64,000 nt of DNA from Blastomyces gilchristii SLH14081 (GCF_000003855.2 NW_003101681.1:6561900-6625899); one strand, 5' to 3'; positions 12,039 to 24,083 are shown, numbered from the stretch's first letter. Translations and numbers: made by a program. The notes: generated by a model from the sequence alone, not told the origin.

Positions 12039-13405
12039 ATGCCGCCCAAGAAAGGAGGTGATCAGCCGAAGAAGACGAGGGCTACCGTGGAAGATAAGGT
12101 CAGTTGTCGATTATCAGTTGCTCTTGTTGATCTCTCTCGTCAAGTTTACAGAGCAATATTGCTAACCTATCGATCCTTTAGACCTTTGGCATGAAAAATG
12201 TACGTTTCAGTTCCCGTTAGATAATTACCCCACACATTCACGGAATAAAAATTGGGATGGGAATCTAGGACGCCGCCCGAGATTTTCACACGGCAGAAGC
12301 AACCGAATCTACCGCGGTTTATGACTAACTTTTGAATCAATACAGAAAAAAGGAGGTAGCGCAAAGAAACAAATAGCTCAGCTTCAAGCGCAAGCCCAAT
12401 CAAACAAGAATGCGGACGAAAAAAGGAAAGAAGCCCAACGGCAGCAGCGCGAGAAGGATAAGGCAGCCGCAGAGCAAGCTAAGCGCGAAGCTGCAGAACT
12501 CTTCAAGCCTGTGCAAGTCCAGAAGGTCCCATTTGGCGTCGACCCCAAAACTGTCCTCTGCGTCTTCTTCAAGAAGGGCAGTTGTGAGAAGGGCAAACGA
12601 TGCAAGTTCAGCCATGACCCAGCTGTGGAGCGAAAGGCACAGAAGAAAGATCTGTATTCCGATAGTAGAGATGCGGAAGAGGACAAGAAGCAGGATTTGA
12701 TGGATAATTGGGACGAAGAGAAGCTGCGCAAGGTCGTGTTGAGCAAACATGGTAACCCCAAGACGACGACGGAGAAGGTCTGCAAGTACTTTATCGAGGC
12801 TGTCGAGAATCAGAAATATGGTTGGTTTTGGATTTGTCCTAATGGCGGTGATAAGTGCATGTACAAACACAGTCTGCCACCTGGGTATGTTTAAACTCAC
12901 TTTTTTCAGTCAGAATGTTGGTTGTTCCCTGATCTCTAACTCGCGCAACAGATTCGTGCTTAAAACCAAAGAGCAAAGAGCCGCTGAAAAGGCTCTCATG
13001 GACAAGTCCCCCCTGAATACTCTCACTCTGGAAGATTTCCTGGAGTCCGAACGCCATAAGCTCACAGGCAACCTCACACCGGTCACCCCAGAAACATTCG
13101 CGAAGTGGAAGAAAGAACGTCTCGACAAGAAGGCTGCAGAGGAAGAGGCCCGCAAAGCTAAGGATGCCAGTGGTCGTGCCATGTTTGAAAGCGGTGACTG
13201 GCAGGCCTCCGAAAGTGAAGATGATGATGACGATGGAGATGACGACGGAGATGAATGGAATATGGAATCGTTGCGCAGAGAGACCGAACGCCTACGAGAT
13301 CAATCAGAGGAGGAGCGAATTGCAAAACTCCATGGATCTTCTTCGGCTCTTACGAACGGTGCCGATTCAGAAAACCAGCCAACTCCGGTTGATGGAGCTG
13401 GATAA
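12039..13405 (+). CDS. TMA46: Tma46/ZC3H15-type CCCH protein (DRG-family regulatory protein)
   Basis: Four exons, 12039-12098, 12182-12199, 12346-12884 and 12952-13405, encode 356 residues. Exon 2 is an 18-nt micro-exon for TFGMKN, which completes the family signature EDKTFGMKNKKGG. The protein starts [12 protein letters not shown], has a Lys/Gln/Glu-rich coiled-coil stretch, a first CCCH finger at residues 98-116 (C-x7-C-x5-C-x3-H) and a second at about 172-201 (ending [12 protein letters not shown]), then LPPGFVLK and an acidic C-terminus with an Asp run. Known homologues bind and stabilise the DRG/Rbg1 GTPase and associate with translating ribosomes. Donors are GTCAGT, GTACGT and GTATGT; the last intron has a CTCTAACT branch. 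All joins keep frame. Confidence 0.95.
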
Positions 13406-15058
13406 ACAAGGAATGAAAAGCATAGGCGCATTTCTTGACACCCTTTTCTACAGGGTAGATAGGGAATCCCGGTGACGACGTCTACGTTGTTCGAGATCAA
13501 AATCCACATCCAATCATTCTATATGATGTCGGTTCTTGCTAGTTATCTTTTGCTGCTGTTGTGTCCCTCCTGCCGTCCACTAAAATTCGCGGGCTGTAGA
13601 CCAAGCCCAGCAACTCAGGTGCAATGATTTCCCTGCTCTTGCTAGCGCGAAGATCACAAGTGATTACTTGCCTTTGGTTTTGGTTTTCCATTTTGATGTT
13701 TTTCTTTTCCTTATATGTCATGATTCAGATCGTGAGATGTGAAATTAGCGTGGATACCGGTGCCATTATTTATATACACTTGCTTTGATTTTCTTTTTAT
13801 TGATTCTCGTTCAATCATCCTTGCATTTCTCTTTATTTTGTTGATTCCTGTTCTCAAAAGAAAACCTATAAATTCCCCACCTTTGAGAACACGGGCAAAT
13901 GCGAAGGGCAAGCCTAACAGTTCCTACTCTTCTTTGGAAAATTCTCGCTCCATCTCGGGCAAAATTAGACCATTCTTTTCCATACCATTTTTCTTCTTTC
14001 CGTTTTATTTGTTACCCCGTCCGTGTCTATCGCATCCACTCCCTTATTTCATTTTTCAAGATTTCCAGTAATTGCTTTTGAGATGTCTTTAAAACCTAAC
14101 TACCGATTCCATTGATGGGGTTTTCAACATCGATCTGGACGAAAGATACCAATATCATTCCTCAGGTCAGTGTTCAGTGCCCAACCAATCACAAGCATGT
14201 CAAGGCTAGACTACCTGCGGGCGGGTGGAGGAGTACTGCTATCAATCACTTCAATTGTGTATTGTACTGCAGGTATGATGACAGAATATTTACGCGAAAA
14301 AAGGGAAAAAAGGGATCTTCTGATGAATATACAAACAAAGCTTGGTGTCACCCCCAGATACACAAAGGCCCAGTGTGTCTTGTCTTCAATTGGAATTTTG
14401 AATTTGAGAGAATGTTCATGACGTCTTTTCTTTGAGTGAGCTCTCGAAAGGCTCAATCGGCCAAAGCATGCCCTTGTTCTCCTAGGGCTAAGACCCCAGA
14501 GTTGGAGTTATATTCAGCAGCATAGCACAAAATAAAGTACGCCGCTAGCCTCCAGACAACGCTCATCGCTTGCCATGGCTTTCATGTCATCAGGCCAATT
14601 TTTCGTATCCTTTCCAGAAAGAATCTCCAGGCCATGATGATTCTGTTACTGAAACAATATTCATGTTGCTGCTAGCTATTTCCTCCTGATCAACAACGCA
14701 TACAAGGCTTTTGTCTTTTCTCCTTTCATTCTCCCAACAATGGGCTGGTCAAATCCTTCTTCGCGAGGTCCACGGAAGGATTACTGCCAGAACCTGCTGT
14801 GCCTTGTCGATTGAAGTTGTTTCTTTCATAAAGCGAAATGTGGAGTAGTCGAGCCATATCATTTCTAATACTCAGGGGAATGGAATGAATGCAAAATGAT
14901 CGTGGCCAACATCGACGTTCCTATAAAACCTCACTCCCGCATGGGCAATTATGTCTATCAAATCACCATCAAGCAACCGCCCTTTTTCCTCTACTATTCA
15001 AATTGCCTCGAAAACTCTCGAATTCCGCCCTCCCTTCATACTTTGCCGTTGGTTAACT
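13406..15058. other. Long intergenic region
   Basis: 1.65 kb between two plus-strand genes. Apart from the weak small frame at 14197-14421 I see only chance open frames. Sequence from about 14890 to 15058 is the probable leader of the KEN-box gene. Confidence 0.45.
14197..14421 (+). CDS. Possible 74-residue protein with one membrane segment
   Basis: ATG at 14197 opens a 75-codon frame whose composition looks more protein-like than its neighbours: MSRLDYLRAGGG, a hydrophobic segment (VLLSITSIVYCTAGMM) and a charged stretch (EYLREKREKRDLL). No family is recognised. It could also be an internal exon of an undetected gene, or chance. Confidence 0.28.
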   Translation: MSRLDYLRAGGGVLLSITSIVYCTAGMMTEYLREKREKRDLLMNIQTKLGVTPRYTKAQCVLSSIGILNLRECS

Positions 15059-16014
15059 ATGGACAACCGTCCCCGAAGCCCAACGCCTAATTCCGGTAGC
15101 CCATACAAGAATACATATCCGGTCCTCAGAAGCTCTCTTAGCCATGATATCCTCCCAAGGTCAAGCACTGGTGAGCGAAATACACATTGCCATTTGGAAA
15201 TAACAACAATTCAGTTCTAAAATATTCCTCCCTATTTCTTATTAACCATGATATAGCCTCCAGGCCTAAGGGACCTAACCACAGCAACGATCCCGATGCC
15301 GATTCGGAGCCCGAGCACAACCTGTATGGTGAGCTAAGCAGGAGTCAGTCTCCCACTCACTATTCTCCGCGTACTTCAGCGTTCCCAGACGTTGGCAACT
15401 CTCGTAACCAGACAGCCTCAGCATCAGCGAATACGCAACCTCGTCGATTCCGTGCTACGGATTTCGGGTCACCAGTACAAGAATCAAAGGCATTTGAACA
15501 TAATAGCAATTCACTCACCGTAGAATCTAATCAACTCCGGGATCTAAACAGCCGGCTGTTTGAAATCTACACAGATCCGAGCACAGACGCGGGCGCAGAT
15601 GCAGAAGAACCCGTCAGGGTTTATCACAAGTTACAGCAGTTACCCCCGGCTCTCGTACATCGCCGATGCGGTGATGAAAAAGGGAATGACCACTCTGTAA
15701 CTGTCAACGACAACAAAGACAAAGACGGCAACAAAGAAAACATTCCTCCCGACACTACCATACCACTTGAAGGAGGAAGGTCAAGGCTGCGCGGGGACAG
15801 ATACCGGCGACCACTGGGGCAGCTGAATCCATCTGATTTCTACCCTGGCGATATAAGCACGTGCGCGAACTGCTCGCGCAACATCATCGGGGCCGGGGCT
15901 GGCAATTTGCGCATGAATGATGATGATGGGGATGTGTTCTTGGGCGGCCCTGGTGCCGGGTGGGCAAGCGGGGCAAACCGGTGCCAGATCCGGTGTTTTA
16001 GGTGTTGGAAGTGA
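15059..16014 (+). CDS. KEN-box protein, candidate APC/C substrate or modulator
   Basis: Two exons, 15059-15170 and 15257-16014, give 289 residues; donor GTGAGC, acceptor ATATAG, phase 1 preserved. The protein is hydrophilic and Ser/Asn-rich, probably mostly disordered, and starts MDNRPRSPTPNSGSPYKN with possible SP/TP phosphosites. It carries a KEN box at residues 197-199 (NKENIPPD), followed about 20 residues later by a conserved-looking basic motif (RLRGDRYRRPLGQLNPSDFY) and a Cys-containing C-terminus (STCANCSRNI, CQIRCFRCWK). KEN boxes are recognised by Cdh1-APC/C, so a cell-cycle-regulated protein is plausible. I do not recognise the family; function is inference from the motif. Confidence 0.75.
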
Positions 16015-16996
16015 ACTGGGGTATTCCATTTGGTGCTCTTCCCATCGGAGGCTCCGGATTTGCCCTTTTTTTTTCAATTTTTTGGTGGCTATGCCCCGGA
16101 AAATTCTTTTTTACTCTTGTCCCCGTTTTTGCTTATTTTTGTTTCTTTCCCTTAGTCCTTCCATATGTTAGCATTACCGTTAAATAGAAAAGAAGCTTCA
16201 TTGATTGAAAAGCTAGCTAAGGGGAGGCATAGATAATAGGGGTATAGATGAAGGAGCCAAGGATTGAATGGCCACAGCGGCCCCCAGCTCCTTTCAGGCG
16301 TAGTTCCCCCTTCCTTGTTTTTTTTTTTTTCTCTCTTACAAGCAATAGTCCTTTCTTTTTTTAAGCATTGTTTACTGTTTTGTTTTCCTTAAAAAGGGGG
16401 GATCTAGTTATTTTCTTACGGGGCTTGTATATATAACCTTGTGTTTTCTATAAAGAGTTGGAATGTGTTGTCATATAGGAAACGTGCAAGCTATATCTTC
16501 TGGAAATACTGAAAATACTTATGTCCTTGTATGGAGAATATGCCTCCCGTGGCTTCATTTATTTACTTGTAGTTTCTTGTTATCTCTTCTATCAGAGGGT
16601 TGGAAAGCGGCGACCACAGAGTGTCTATTCCTGCATTTTCAACAGTTATACAATAACACTGAAGAAACATATCAAAGGCTTGAAAAAAGGGAAGAGCCTC
16701 AATCCATAAGCTAGAATTCACTAGTATATGTCCCTGCTCTGTATGCATATGTAACAACCTCAACGCCAACTATTTTGAATTCTTTTGCTTCATACAAGTG
16801 AAACTTCAAATAACAGAAGTGACTAGTAATAGACATAGTTACGCATTTTTACACAAAATGCAAGTAAATAAGGTAAAAAAATACGGCGGGCAGTCCAGTC
16901 TAACAGAGACAGATGTAGAAATAGTCTAGATATGAAGATTCAATCATCATTGTCATTGTCATGTCATGTTATTATGTTCATTCAGCTGTAAAACAC
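16015..16996. other. Convergent 3' spacer
   Basis: 3' regions of the KEN-box gene (+) and the PPOX-like gene (-). T-rich tracts lie at about 16316-16332. Open frames of 60-80 codons around 16463-16769 lack family features. Nothing else is supported. Confidence 0.45.
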
Positions 16997-17878
16997 TTAA
17001 ACACTCAAGAAACCTTCTCTCATCACAGCCACAGTCATTAACACAGACATCAGCATCACGCCCACCATCTCAATCACCCTCCGATTCCTACAACCCCAGA
17101 TGCGCACATCAACCCACATCGTCCGCAGCAGATTCCCAGCAGCCCGCTCGCGCATGGCAGCCCGCAGGCCCGGTAAGCCATCGAGGCTGTCGGAGTTCAT
17201 CTTGACCTGGTAGGCGTGCAGTTCGTTCTTAGCGATCTTGTTGGAGGCCCAGTGGCCCATTGTCTCGCGGTCCTGCAGGTATGGCTTCGGGGCGTTGGTG
17301 GTTGGGTCCGTGGTGAGGGCGAGGCGGGGGACGCCGTAGCCGCAGGATGTTTGAACCTATATATATGTATATATATATTTATCAATATAACCCCGGCAAT
17401 GGTGGTAAGATAAGATTGAAGGGTAGGAAGGTAAGAAAACAAATAAACAGTCTTTTTAAGGAGAAAAGATAAAAACCACCTTGAAGACGTCGAGCACCAT
17501 GACGGCCCGCGCACTCTCGACGTACTTGTCGGCCAACTGCATCTGGGCCAACATGGGATGGAAGGGCGGCTCATTCCACTCGATGACGGAACCCGTGCAG
17601 AAGAGACGCAGGATGCGCGGGGAGGCGTTGAAGGAGCAGAACATGAGGGTCATGCGGCCATTCTCGCGTAGGTGGCTGATGGACTCGTTGCCGGAGCCTG
17701 TGGCATCGAGATAGGCGACCCTGGTTGGGGAGAGGACGGCGAGGGAGGCGGCGGGAAGGCCCTTGGGGGAGAGGTTGATGTGGGCGCCGGTGGAGGGGGC
17801 GGAAGCGACGAAGAAGACAGGCTGGCGGAGCAGCCAGTCGCGGAGGTCGGGCGGGATGCAGTCGAAGAAGGCCACCAT
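16997..17878 (-). CDS. Pyridoxamine 5'-phosphate oxidase-like FMN-binding protein
   Basis: Two exons on the minus strand, 17878-17480 and 17356-16997, give 252 residues; donor GTGGTT, acceptor TATATAG, phase 0. The N-terminal half is a PPOX-like split-barrel: VFFVASAP, HINLSPKG, RVAYLDATGSGNES, HLRENGRMTLMFC, with the join DVFKVQTSCGYGVP being a strong family motif. Known relatives bind FMN or related cofactors; the substrate of this fungal group is not established. The C-terminus ends in a hydrophobic segment (IEMVGVMLMSVLMTVAVM), a probable tail anchor at about residues 225-245. It is divergent from the aldehyde dehydrogenase gene. Confidence 0.88.
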
Positions 17879-19311
17879 TATTATATTCTTTTATTTGGGG
17901 ATCATAAAGAAGGGAAGCAGGTAAAATCAAAATTAAATTTAAATTAAATTAAAAAAAAAAAAGAAAAAAAAAAGAAAAAAAAAAGAAAGTCGACCATCCC
18001 ATTCGAGTCCGTGCCTGTGCAGCGGCGGTGTGATCTGGTGCCGCCATCGCCGGGGAGCCCGTTCTCTGCAGAATTGCTTCCCTCGAGGATGCGGGCCATT
18101 GCTTAGCGCGCCAACAGCCAAGTCGTGGATTACTCGCACGAGTGTGGGAGAAGAATCTAATTAATAAATTCTCGCGACCCGGCGATTCGAACCAGGCACC
18201 TTGCAACCGTTCCCGGTTCCGCTGGTTGGGGGTTTTGTTACCCAATCCACAGACACAGAGCCGATGCGGGAGATCTCCATTCGACCACGACAGCCATAAT
18301 TGGAATTCATCCAGCGCTAATCTGGTATATATTATTACCTATCATGGTTTATCCACCTTCCTTCCAATTTCCGCTATTATTTCCTCCATTCTTCCGTGTT
18401 TTATCCGAGGCTACTACGTATTTACCCCGCACGAATAAACTGTGATTGGGAAATAGAAATCGACATGATGAAAGACAAGACACAACATTTGTTTACAAAT
18501 GATGAAATTATTAACTAGTTGGTAGTTCGCCTAAAACAATAATACTAAAAATAATAATAGTAAAAATAGTAACGAAGTAGTCATGATCATCAACAAGATG
18601 ATGATTATTGATGATGATGAATGATGATGATGATGATGATCATGATGATGAAAATACTAGGGGTTTGTCGCTGGAGAGGAGGCGGGGGGAAAATAGAACC
18701 GCGCTGCGGCCATCAACGGCAAGATGCGGAGGTTCATTTAACATTAATTGAACAAGAATAACATTTTGATATGTTCCATTTATTTATATATACTCTAGTA
18801 ACTTAAACAGAAGCTTCGTTATTATTAGACTTCCCCCCCCCGCCTTTGCCCTTTGCCCGCCCACACCGCGGCTAGCATGAATGTATTATTGATTGATGTA
18901 TTTCTATTTCATCCCTAATTGACTATCTTGTCTGGTGTCTGGTATCTGGTATCTTGGTATCTGGTATCTATTATCTTGGGCGGTTCTGGCGTCATTGCCC
19001 CAGCAGGCTTGCTCTTTCGGCCGTTATATCTTCTCCTCCATCCCTTCCATTCCCTCCTCCACCACCACCAGTTCCACCTTCCACCTTCCACCTTCCACCT
19101 TCCACCTCCTTTATATCACCCCAGGTTTTCCTTTCTCTTCTCTTCTACCATTTTTCAACCCTTCCTTCTTCCTCTCGTCATCTTCTTCCCTCCATCATCT
19201 CTTCATTATCTCTATCATCATCATCATCTTCTTCTTCTTCTCATCATCTCCATCATCATCCCTATCAATCTTCATCCCACTCTCCTCAGCTATTCATCCC
19301 GCCCGCCCATC
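17879..19311. promoter_or_regulatory. Divergent promoter region, PPOX-like and ALDH genes
   Basis: 1.4 kb between divergent starts. It contains an A-rich tract at about 17951-17985, a GAT/ATG-rich low-complexity run at about 18597-18653, a C tract at 18834-18841, and a long pyrimidine-rich leader (about 19020-19300) with CCTTCCA-type repeats at 19076-19110 directly before the ALDH start. Long CT-rich leaders are typical of highly expressed fungal genes. A tRNA-like T loop at about 18185 is discussed under rejected items. Confidence 0.5.
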
Positions 19312-21218
19312 ATGGCTCTCTCTCAGAAAATCACTACCCCGACCTGCACATACGAGCAGCCCCTCGGCCTGTAAGCGACCCCCCCCCCCTTTTTTTTTTC
19401 ACAAATTTCCCTCTCCAATCTCCTCGTAATATTGTAATATTGCAATATATATATATACCCATTCTAACTAACCTCCATCCAGCTTCATCAACAACCAGTT
19501 CGTCAAGGGCGTCGAGGGCCGTACTTTCGAGACCATCAACCCCCATAATGAAAAACCCATCACCGCCGTCCACGAGGCCACAGAGAAAGATGTCGATATC
19601 GCCGTCGCCGCTGCCCGTGCCGCCTTCAATGGGCCCTGGAAACATGTCACCCCGACAAACCGTGGCCGCATGCTCATCAAGCTGGCTGAGCTTATGGAAC
19701 AGCACAGTGATACCCTGGCTGCTATCGAAGCCCTGGACAACGGCAAGGGCCTTCTCCATCGCCAAGATCGACGTCGCCAACTCTGCTGGCTGTATCAGAT
19801 ACTATGGCGGCTGGGCGGACAAGATTCACGGCAAGGTCATCGACACAGACTCCGAGTCCGTTCAACTATACCCGTCACGAGCCCATTGGTGTCTGCGGCC
19901 AGATCATCCCCTGGAACTTCCCCTTGCTCNNNNNNNNNNNNNNNNNNNNNNNNNNNNNNNNNNNNNNNNNNNNNNNNNNNNNNNNNNNNNNNNNNNNNNN
20001 NNNNNNNNNNNNNNNNNNNNNNNNNNNNNGGAACACCGTCATCCTCAAAACCGCTGAGCAGACCCCTCTTTCTGCCCTTTACGTAGGACAGCTCGTCGTC
20101 GAGGCTGGCTTCCCCCCAGGTGTCATCAACATCATCTCGGGCATTGGCCGTATCGCCGGTGCTGCTATCGCCTCCCACATGGACATTGACAAGGTTGCCT
20201 TCACCGGCTCCACCATTGTCGGCCGCCAGATCCTGCAGGCCGCTGCCAAGAGCAACCTGAAGAAGGTCACCCTCGAGTTGGGCGGCAAGAGCCCCAACAT
20301 CGTCTTCAATGACGCAGATATCGAAAACGCCATCTCCTGGGTCAATTTCGGTATCTACTTCAACCATGGCCAGTGCTGCTGTGCCGGTAGCCGTATCCTG
20401 GTCGAGGAGGGTATCTACGACAAGTTCCTCGAGCGCTTCAAGGCCCGTGCTCTGCAGAACAAGGTCGGCGACCCGTTCCACGGCGACACCTTCCAGGGTC
20501 CCCAAATCTCCCAGATCCAGTTCGACCGTATCATGGGCTACATTGAGGAAGGAAAGGCCGCCGGTGCCAAGGTCGAGATTGGTGGTGAGCGTCTAGGTAA
20601 CCAGGGCTACTACATCCAGCCAACCATCTTCACCAATGTCACCGAGGACATGAAGATTGTCAAGGAGGAGATCTTCGGACCCGTCTGCTCCGTGCAGAAG
20701 TTCAAGGATGAAGCAGAGGCTATCGAGATCGCTAACAACACTTCATATGGTTAGTGTTTTTTGTTGCCTCTTTCCTCTCCATTATAGTATTGTGGAAATA
20801 TGTGATTGACTAGCTGGTCTGTTCAGGTCTTGCCGCTGCCGTCCACACCACGAACCTCAACACTGCCATCCGTGTCTCCAACGAACTGAAGGCTGGGTGA
20901 GTTTTCATTCTTCATATTTAGTTTTTATACAAAATCTAACTCCTGTCAGCACCGTCTGGGTCAACAACTACAACATGATCTCTTACCAAGCTCCTTTCGG
21001 CGGCTTCAAGGAGAGCGGTCTCGGCCGTGAGTTGGGAGGTAAGCCTTGTCCAAGTTTATTTTTTTATTCTTCAGTCTCCGTTTTTATTTCCCCTCTCCTT
21101 TCCCCTCTCCCAAACGAGTCTCATCTCACTGATATGTTTGTCGCTAGAATACGCACTCGACAACTATACCCAAGTGAAATCCGTCCGCATTCGCCTGGGT
21201 GACGCCCTTTTCGGTTAA
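19312..21218 (+). CDS. aldA: NAD(P)-dependent aldehyde dehydrogenase (AldA type), frame broken near a gap
   Basis: Five exons can be laid out: 19312-19370, 19483-20749, 20827-20896, 20950-21038 and 21148-21218. Family motifs are clear: [57 protein letters not shown] (cofactor), [11 protein letters not shown] (general base Glu), [12 protein letters not shown] (catalytic Cys), EEIFGPVC and [16 protein letters not shown]. Expected function is oxidation of aldehydes such as acetaldehyde to acids in the cytosol. Within exon 2 the frame slips twice by one extra base: near 19747-19750 (AAGG before GCCTTC) and near 19857-19861 (GAGTCC before GTTCAA). Just after lies a 100-N gap. These look like assembly errors, but a true pseudogene cannot be excluded from the sequence alone. 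Termini and splice sites are intact. Confidence 0.85.
19930..20029. other. Assembly gap, 100 N
   Basis: Exactly 100 N inside the ALDH exon 2, a conventional placeholder length rather than a measured distance. Confidence 1.
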
Positions 21219-22599
21219 TATGAAATGAGTATGAATATGAATATGAAGAAAATTGAGCGGGGTAGTTATTTGAGCTGACGAATTTTTTTTTTTCAGCTTT
21301 TTTCTTTCACGCCTGTTTTAGCTTAAGTTAGTTAGTTAATTTGATTGATGCCTGATGTATTTGTTTTAGCTCGCTAGTACGGAGTAGCTAGCCTCGGCGA
21401 CTTGTTATTCTCGCGTCGATTCGAGGGTTGACTACGTAGTACTCTGTACAGCCTTTTCTTTTTGCCCTTGACGGTTCACATTTCCTCTCATGTCTGCTTG
21501 GGAAAATTGTCCACCTATCTAACGTAGGAACCGAGTTGCCTGCTTAACTATCTTTCCGTATGAACCAAACCATGCACAGCTTAGCTACTGGAGAATGTGA
21601 AAGACTCATGACAAGTTTGTGAAACCCGTATATTGTGGATATATGTCCGCTCACTGAGTGCCTAAGATCTGGCTGGTTCCAACACTACACTTGACTTACC
21701 CCTCAACCGTTTATACATATAACAAAAGTGGGGGAGATATATGAGAGGAAAGGAAAAAAAAAATTAAACAAAAATAAACAAATAAAAGTACAAATAAAAA
21801 TAAAAAGTAAAAGTGGTTGGACGTGGAAACTCGAACGTCCCCTTTTCAGTTGGCATGTACGGTTCAAGGTTTGCTTTATTGCAAGAGTGAGGTAATTGGG
21901 CTAGTTGATGGAATTTTGAATTGATATGAGATAAGTTTTATATATCTAACCTTAAGGTATAGTAGTAGCTATCTTGACATGGAAAAGTAAATTGTTAGAT
22001 ACGTGTAACTCTGCGTGCCTGTTCTGATTCACATGGATGGGATAGGTACATGTGTATAGGGCGAAGGGGATATATACATGTAGGGAGCATGGGGAATGAA
22101 AGATTATAGCAGTTGTTTCGCCAGTAGCAAGTTCATGTGCACTATATATATATCTATGAGTGTCATACCAATAGGAAGACGAAGGAAGAGAGCAATACGC
22201 AAACGATGGTCTGTCAGTGTGAAGTTGTAAGCTCCTCTCAAACATTCTTCACACATCCTTGTATGTCGTTTTTCACTATTTCTAGAGCATATGTAGGTAG
22301 GTATGTGGATAGATAGATGGATGGATGGATGGATGGATGAAGAAGATACAAGGATATCATATCCAACCGGGAGCACAAGTCCAAAAGCACGCTGTGCAGC
22401 GGATGAATGAAACTGGCTTGTATATATATACAGCGCAAAACAGCGCGAGAAAGGGGATGATGGGGATACTCGAAGCTGATATGAGACAAAAATAGAAATA
22501 GAAAAAGGCATCACCTCATTAAGAAGTTGGACAAAATGGGAAAAGAAACAAGGGGGAAAAACCAAATTAGAAAAGAGGAGAAAAATGTAACAAGAACAT
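21219..22599. other. Convergent 3' spacer, ALDH and phosphatase genes
   Basis: 1.4 kb of AT-leaning spacer with an ATGG microsatellite and A-rich tracts at about 21757-21810. No coding region is supported. Confidence 0.5.
22317..22338. repeat. (ATGG)n microsatellite
   Basis: About five ATGG units following a GATA run, in the 3' spacer of the phosphatase gene. Confidence 0.8.
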
Positions 22600-24083
22600 C
22601 TATAAGAAATACTCGCTCCTCCCGGGCCTCATATTTGGCACATGTCTCATATCATCCGGCACCTCCGAAAATAGCTTGAATGTCGGTTTCAAGTCCTCGC
22701 CTATCTCGCACACGGATGCCATATTCCCGCATCGGTAGCAGTAATTCGGCGCGCTCCATACAGTGACCACGTTCTGCTTCTGGAAGTGATATTTGTAGCC
22801 CTCATTCACGAGCTGGTGTGCGCGCGCTATCAGGGTCAGGTCATTTACTTGGCAGAACTCTTCGGCTACTTTGTCGCCAAATAACCAGCCTAGAAAATTG
22901 GAAAAATTGGGTATTTGTGTTAGTCAGTTGTTCAATCTGACGGCGCACGCATCTTTCCAAAGGTTAGGATAGCAACATACCAGCTCCTCTCGGGCTCACG
23001 GCCCACGTCTCTACATCGTCCGGGTCCGACCAGACGAGGTCGCAGAAGGCCCCTTCATGTGGAATCTCTTGAGCTCGAGCAACCACCCGCACCTGGTCTA
23101 GTGTCCGAATCTCTGGGCTCAGGCCACCATGTACGCAGAGTACTTTCCCGTCCACTATTGCCCCAAGAGTCATAAAGTCAAACACCTGACAGCACGCTTT
23201 CCACACGGAGGCGTTGCCATATTTCTGAAAACATTCTTCGTAAAATCCGTATACCTGTGTGATCTGTCGGGATTCATGGTTGCCCCGGACAAGCGTAATT
23301 TTTTCTGGGTATCTAATCGAAAGGGGTACCGTTAGTGCCTGCGACATAAAGGGGTGAGGGTAGGAGAAGACAGCAAGTAAAATGAGGAAACGTTAAGGGA
23401 ATACAGACTTAGCCTTTAAACAGAGCAATAATGTCAATGTCTCTAAACTAAAATATCCTCTATCCACATAGTCTCCCAAAAATATAAAATTCCCGCTGGG
23501 CACGCCGCTCAATTGTGATGTGTCCTCCGACTTCTCATCGGCAGCAGAAGAAGCGACATTTTCATCTGCGTCGCTAGTATTCGGCCCGTCGACATTTTGC
23601 CTAATCTTCCTTCTTAATTTCGGATCTGTGATGGAGGAAGGTGGCTCGATGTCATCTGACGTGATAATAGTTGGTGGGGCTGTTGGCGATTCGACATTGC
23701 TGTCATTCGGCATACCACCCGCAACACGGAACAGTTCGAGGAGGTCGTAGAATTGGCCGTGGATGTCGCCGCATATTGTTACTGGGGCGGATACCGGCTG
23801 GATGTTTGACTCTGTAGATAGAAGAGGCTTTAGCAGCAATTCCGCCATGAGCTTGAACTTTTCTTTCAACGCAGAATAGAACAACTCGGGGATATGAACC
23901 TTCCATCATGAATTCCTTGACAATCTCACATAGCTGCTTCATATGATGTTCTGAGAGATATTTACAATCTTTCGCAGCTTCAAGCCACTCGTCTGGACCC
24001 GCGTTTCTCTTCAACCTGGCCGGTCCCGGCTGGGGGACGTTATGTACCATCCCGGAATTAGATATCGCTTTATTTAAAATCAA
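22600..24083 (-). CDS. PPP-family Ser/Thr phosphatase catalytic subunit (Sit4/PP6 type)
   Basis: Four exons on the minus strand, 24083-23900, 23811-23409, 23312-22981 and 22889-22600, give 402 residues with consistent phases (1, 2, 1). Metal-binding motifs are complete: GDIHGQ at about residue 76, GDYVDRG at about 174 and [10 protein letters not shown]. The C-terminus ends EYFL, matching the PP2A-type carboxymethylation tail. The body ([41 protein letters not shown]) is closest to Sit4/PP6; the Ppg1 branch is the alternative. About 70 acidic, Ser/Pro-rich residues are inserted between AGGMPN and [11 protein letters not shown], absent from yeast Sit4. Donors GTTCAT and GTCTGT of introns 1 and 2 are unusual but the only ones restoring conserved residues (MMEE-SNIQ, KAK-YPEK). 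Start may instead be Met at 24050. Confidence 0.9.

Noticed and set aside
18166..18250. tRNA-like segment on the minus strand with GGTTCGAATC
   Set aside because: The T-loop sequence is present, but the T stem does not pair beyond one or two bases, no acceptor stem closes it, and no A box is placed correctly. At most a relic.
18919..19429. Long Pro/Ser/His-rich plus-strand frames upstream of ALDH
   Set aside because: They are translations of the pyrimidine-rich leader; the family-conserved ALDH start at 19312 lies within them in another frame.
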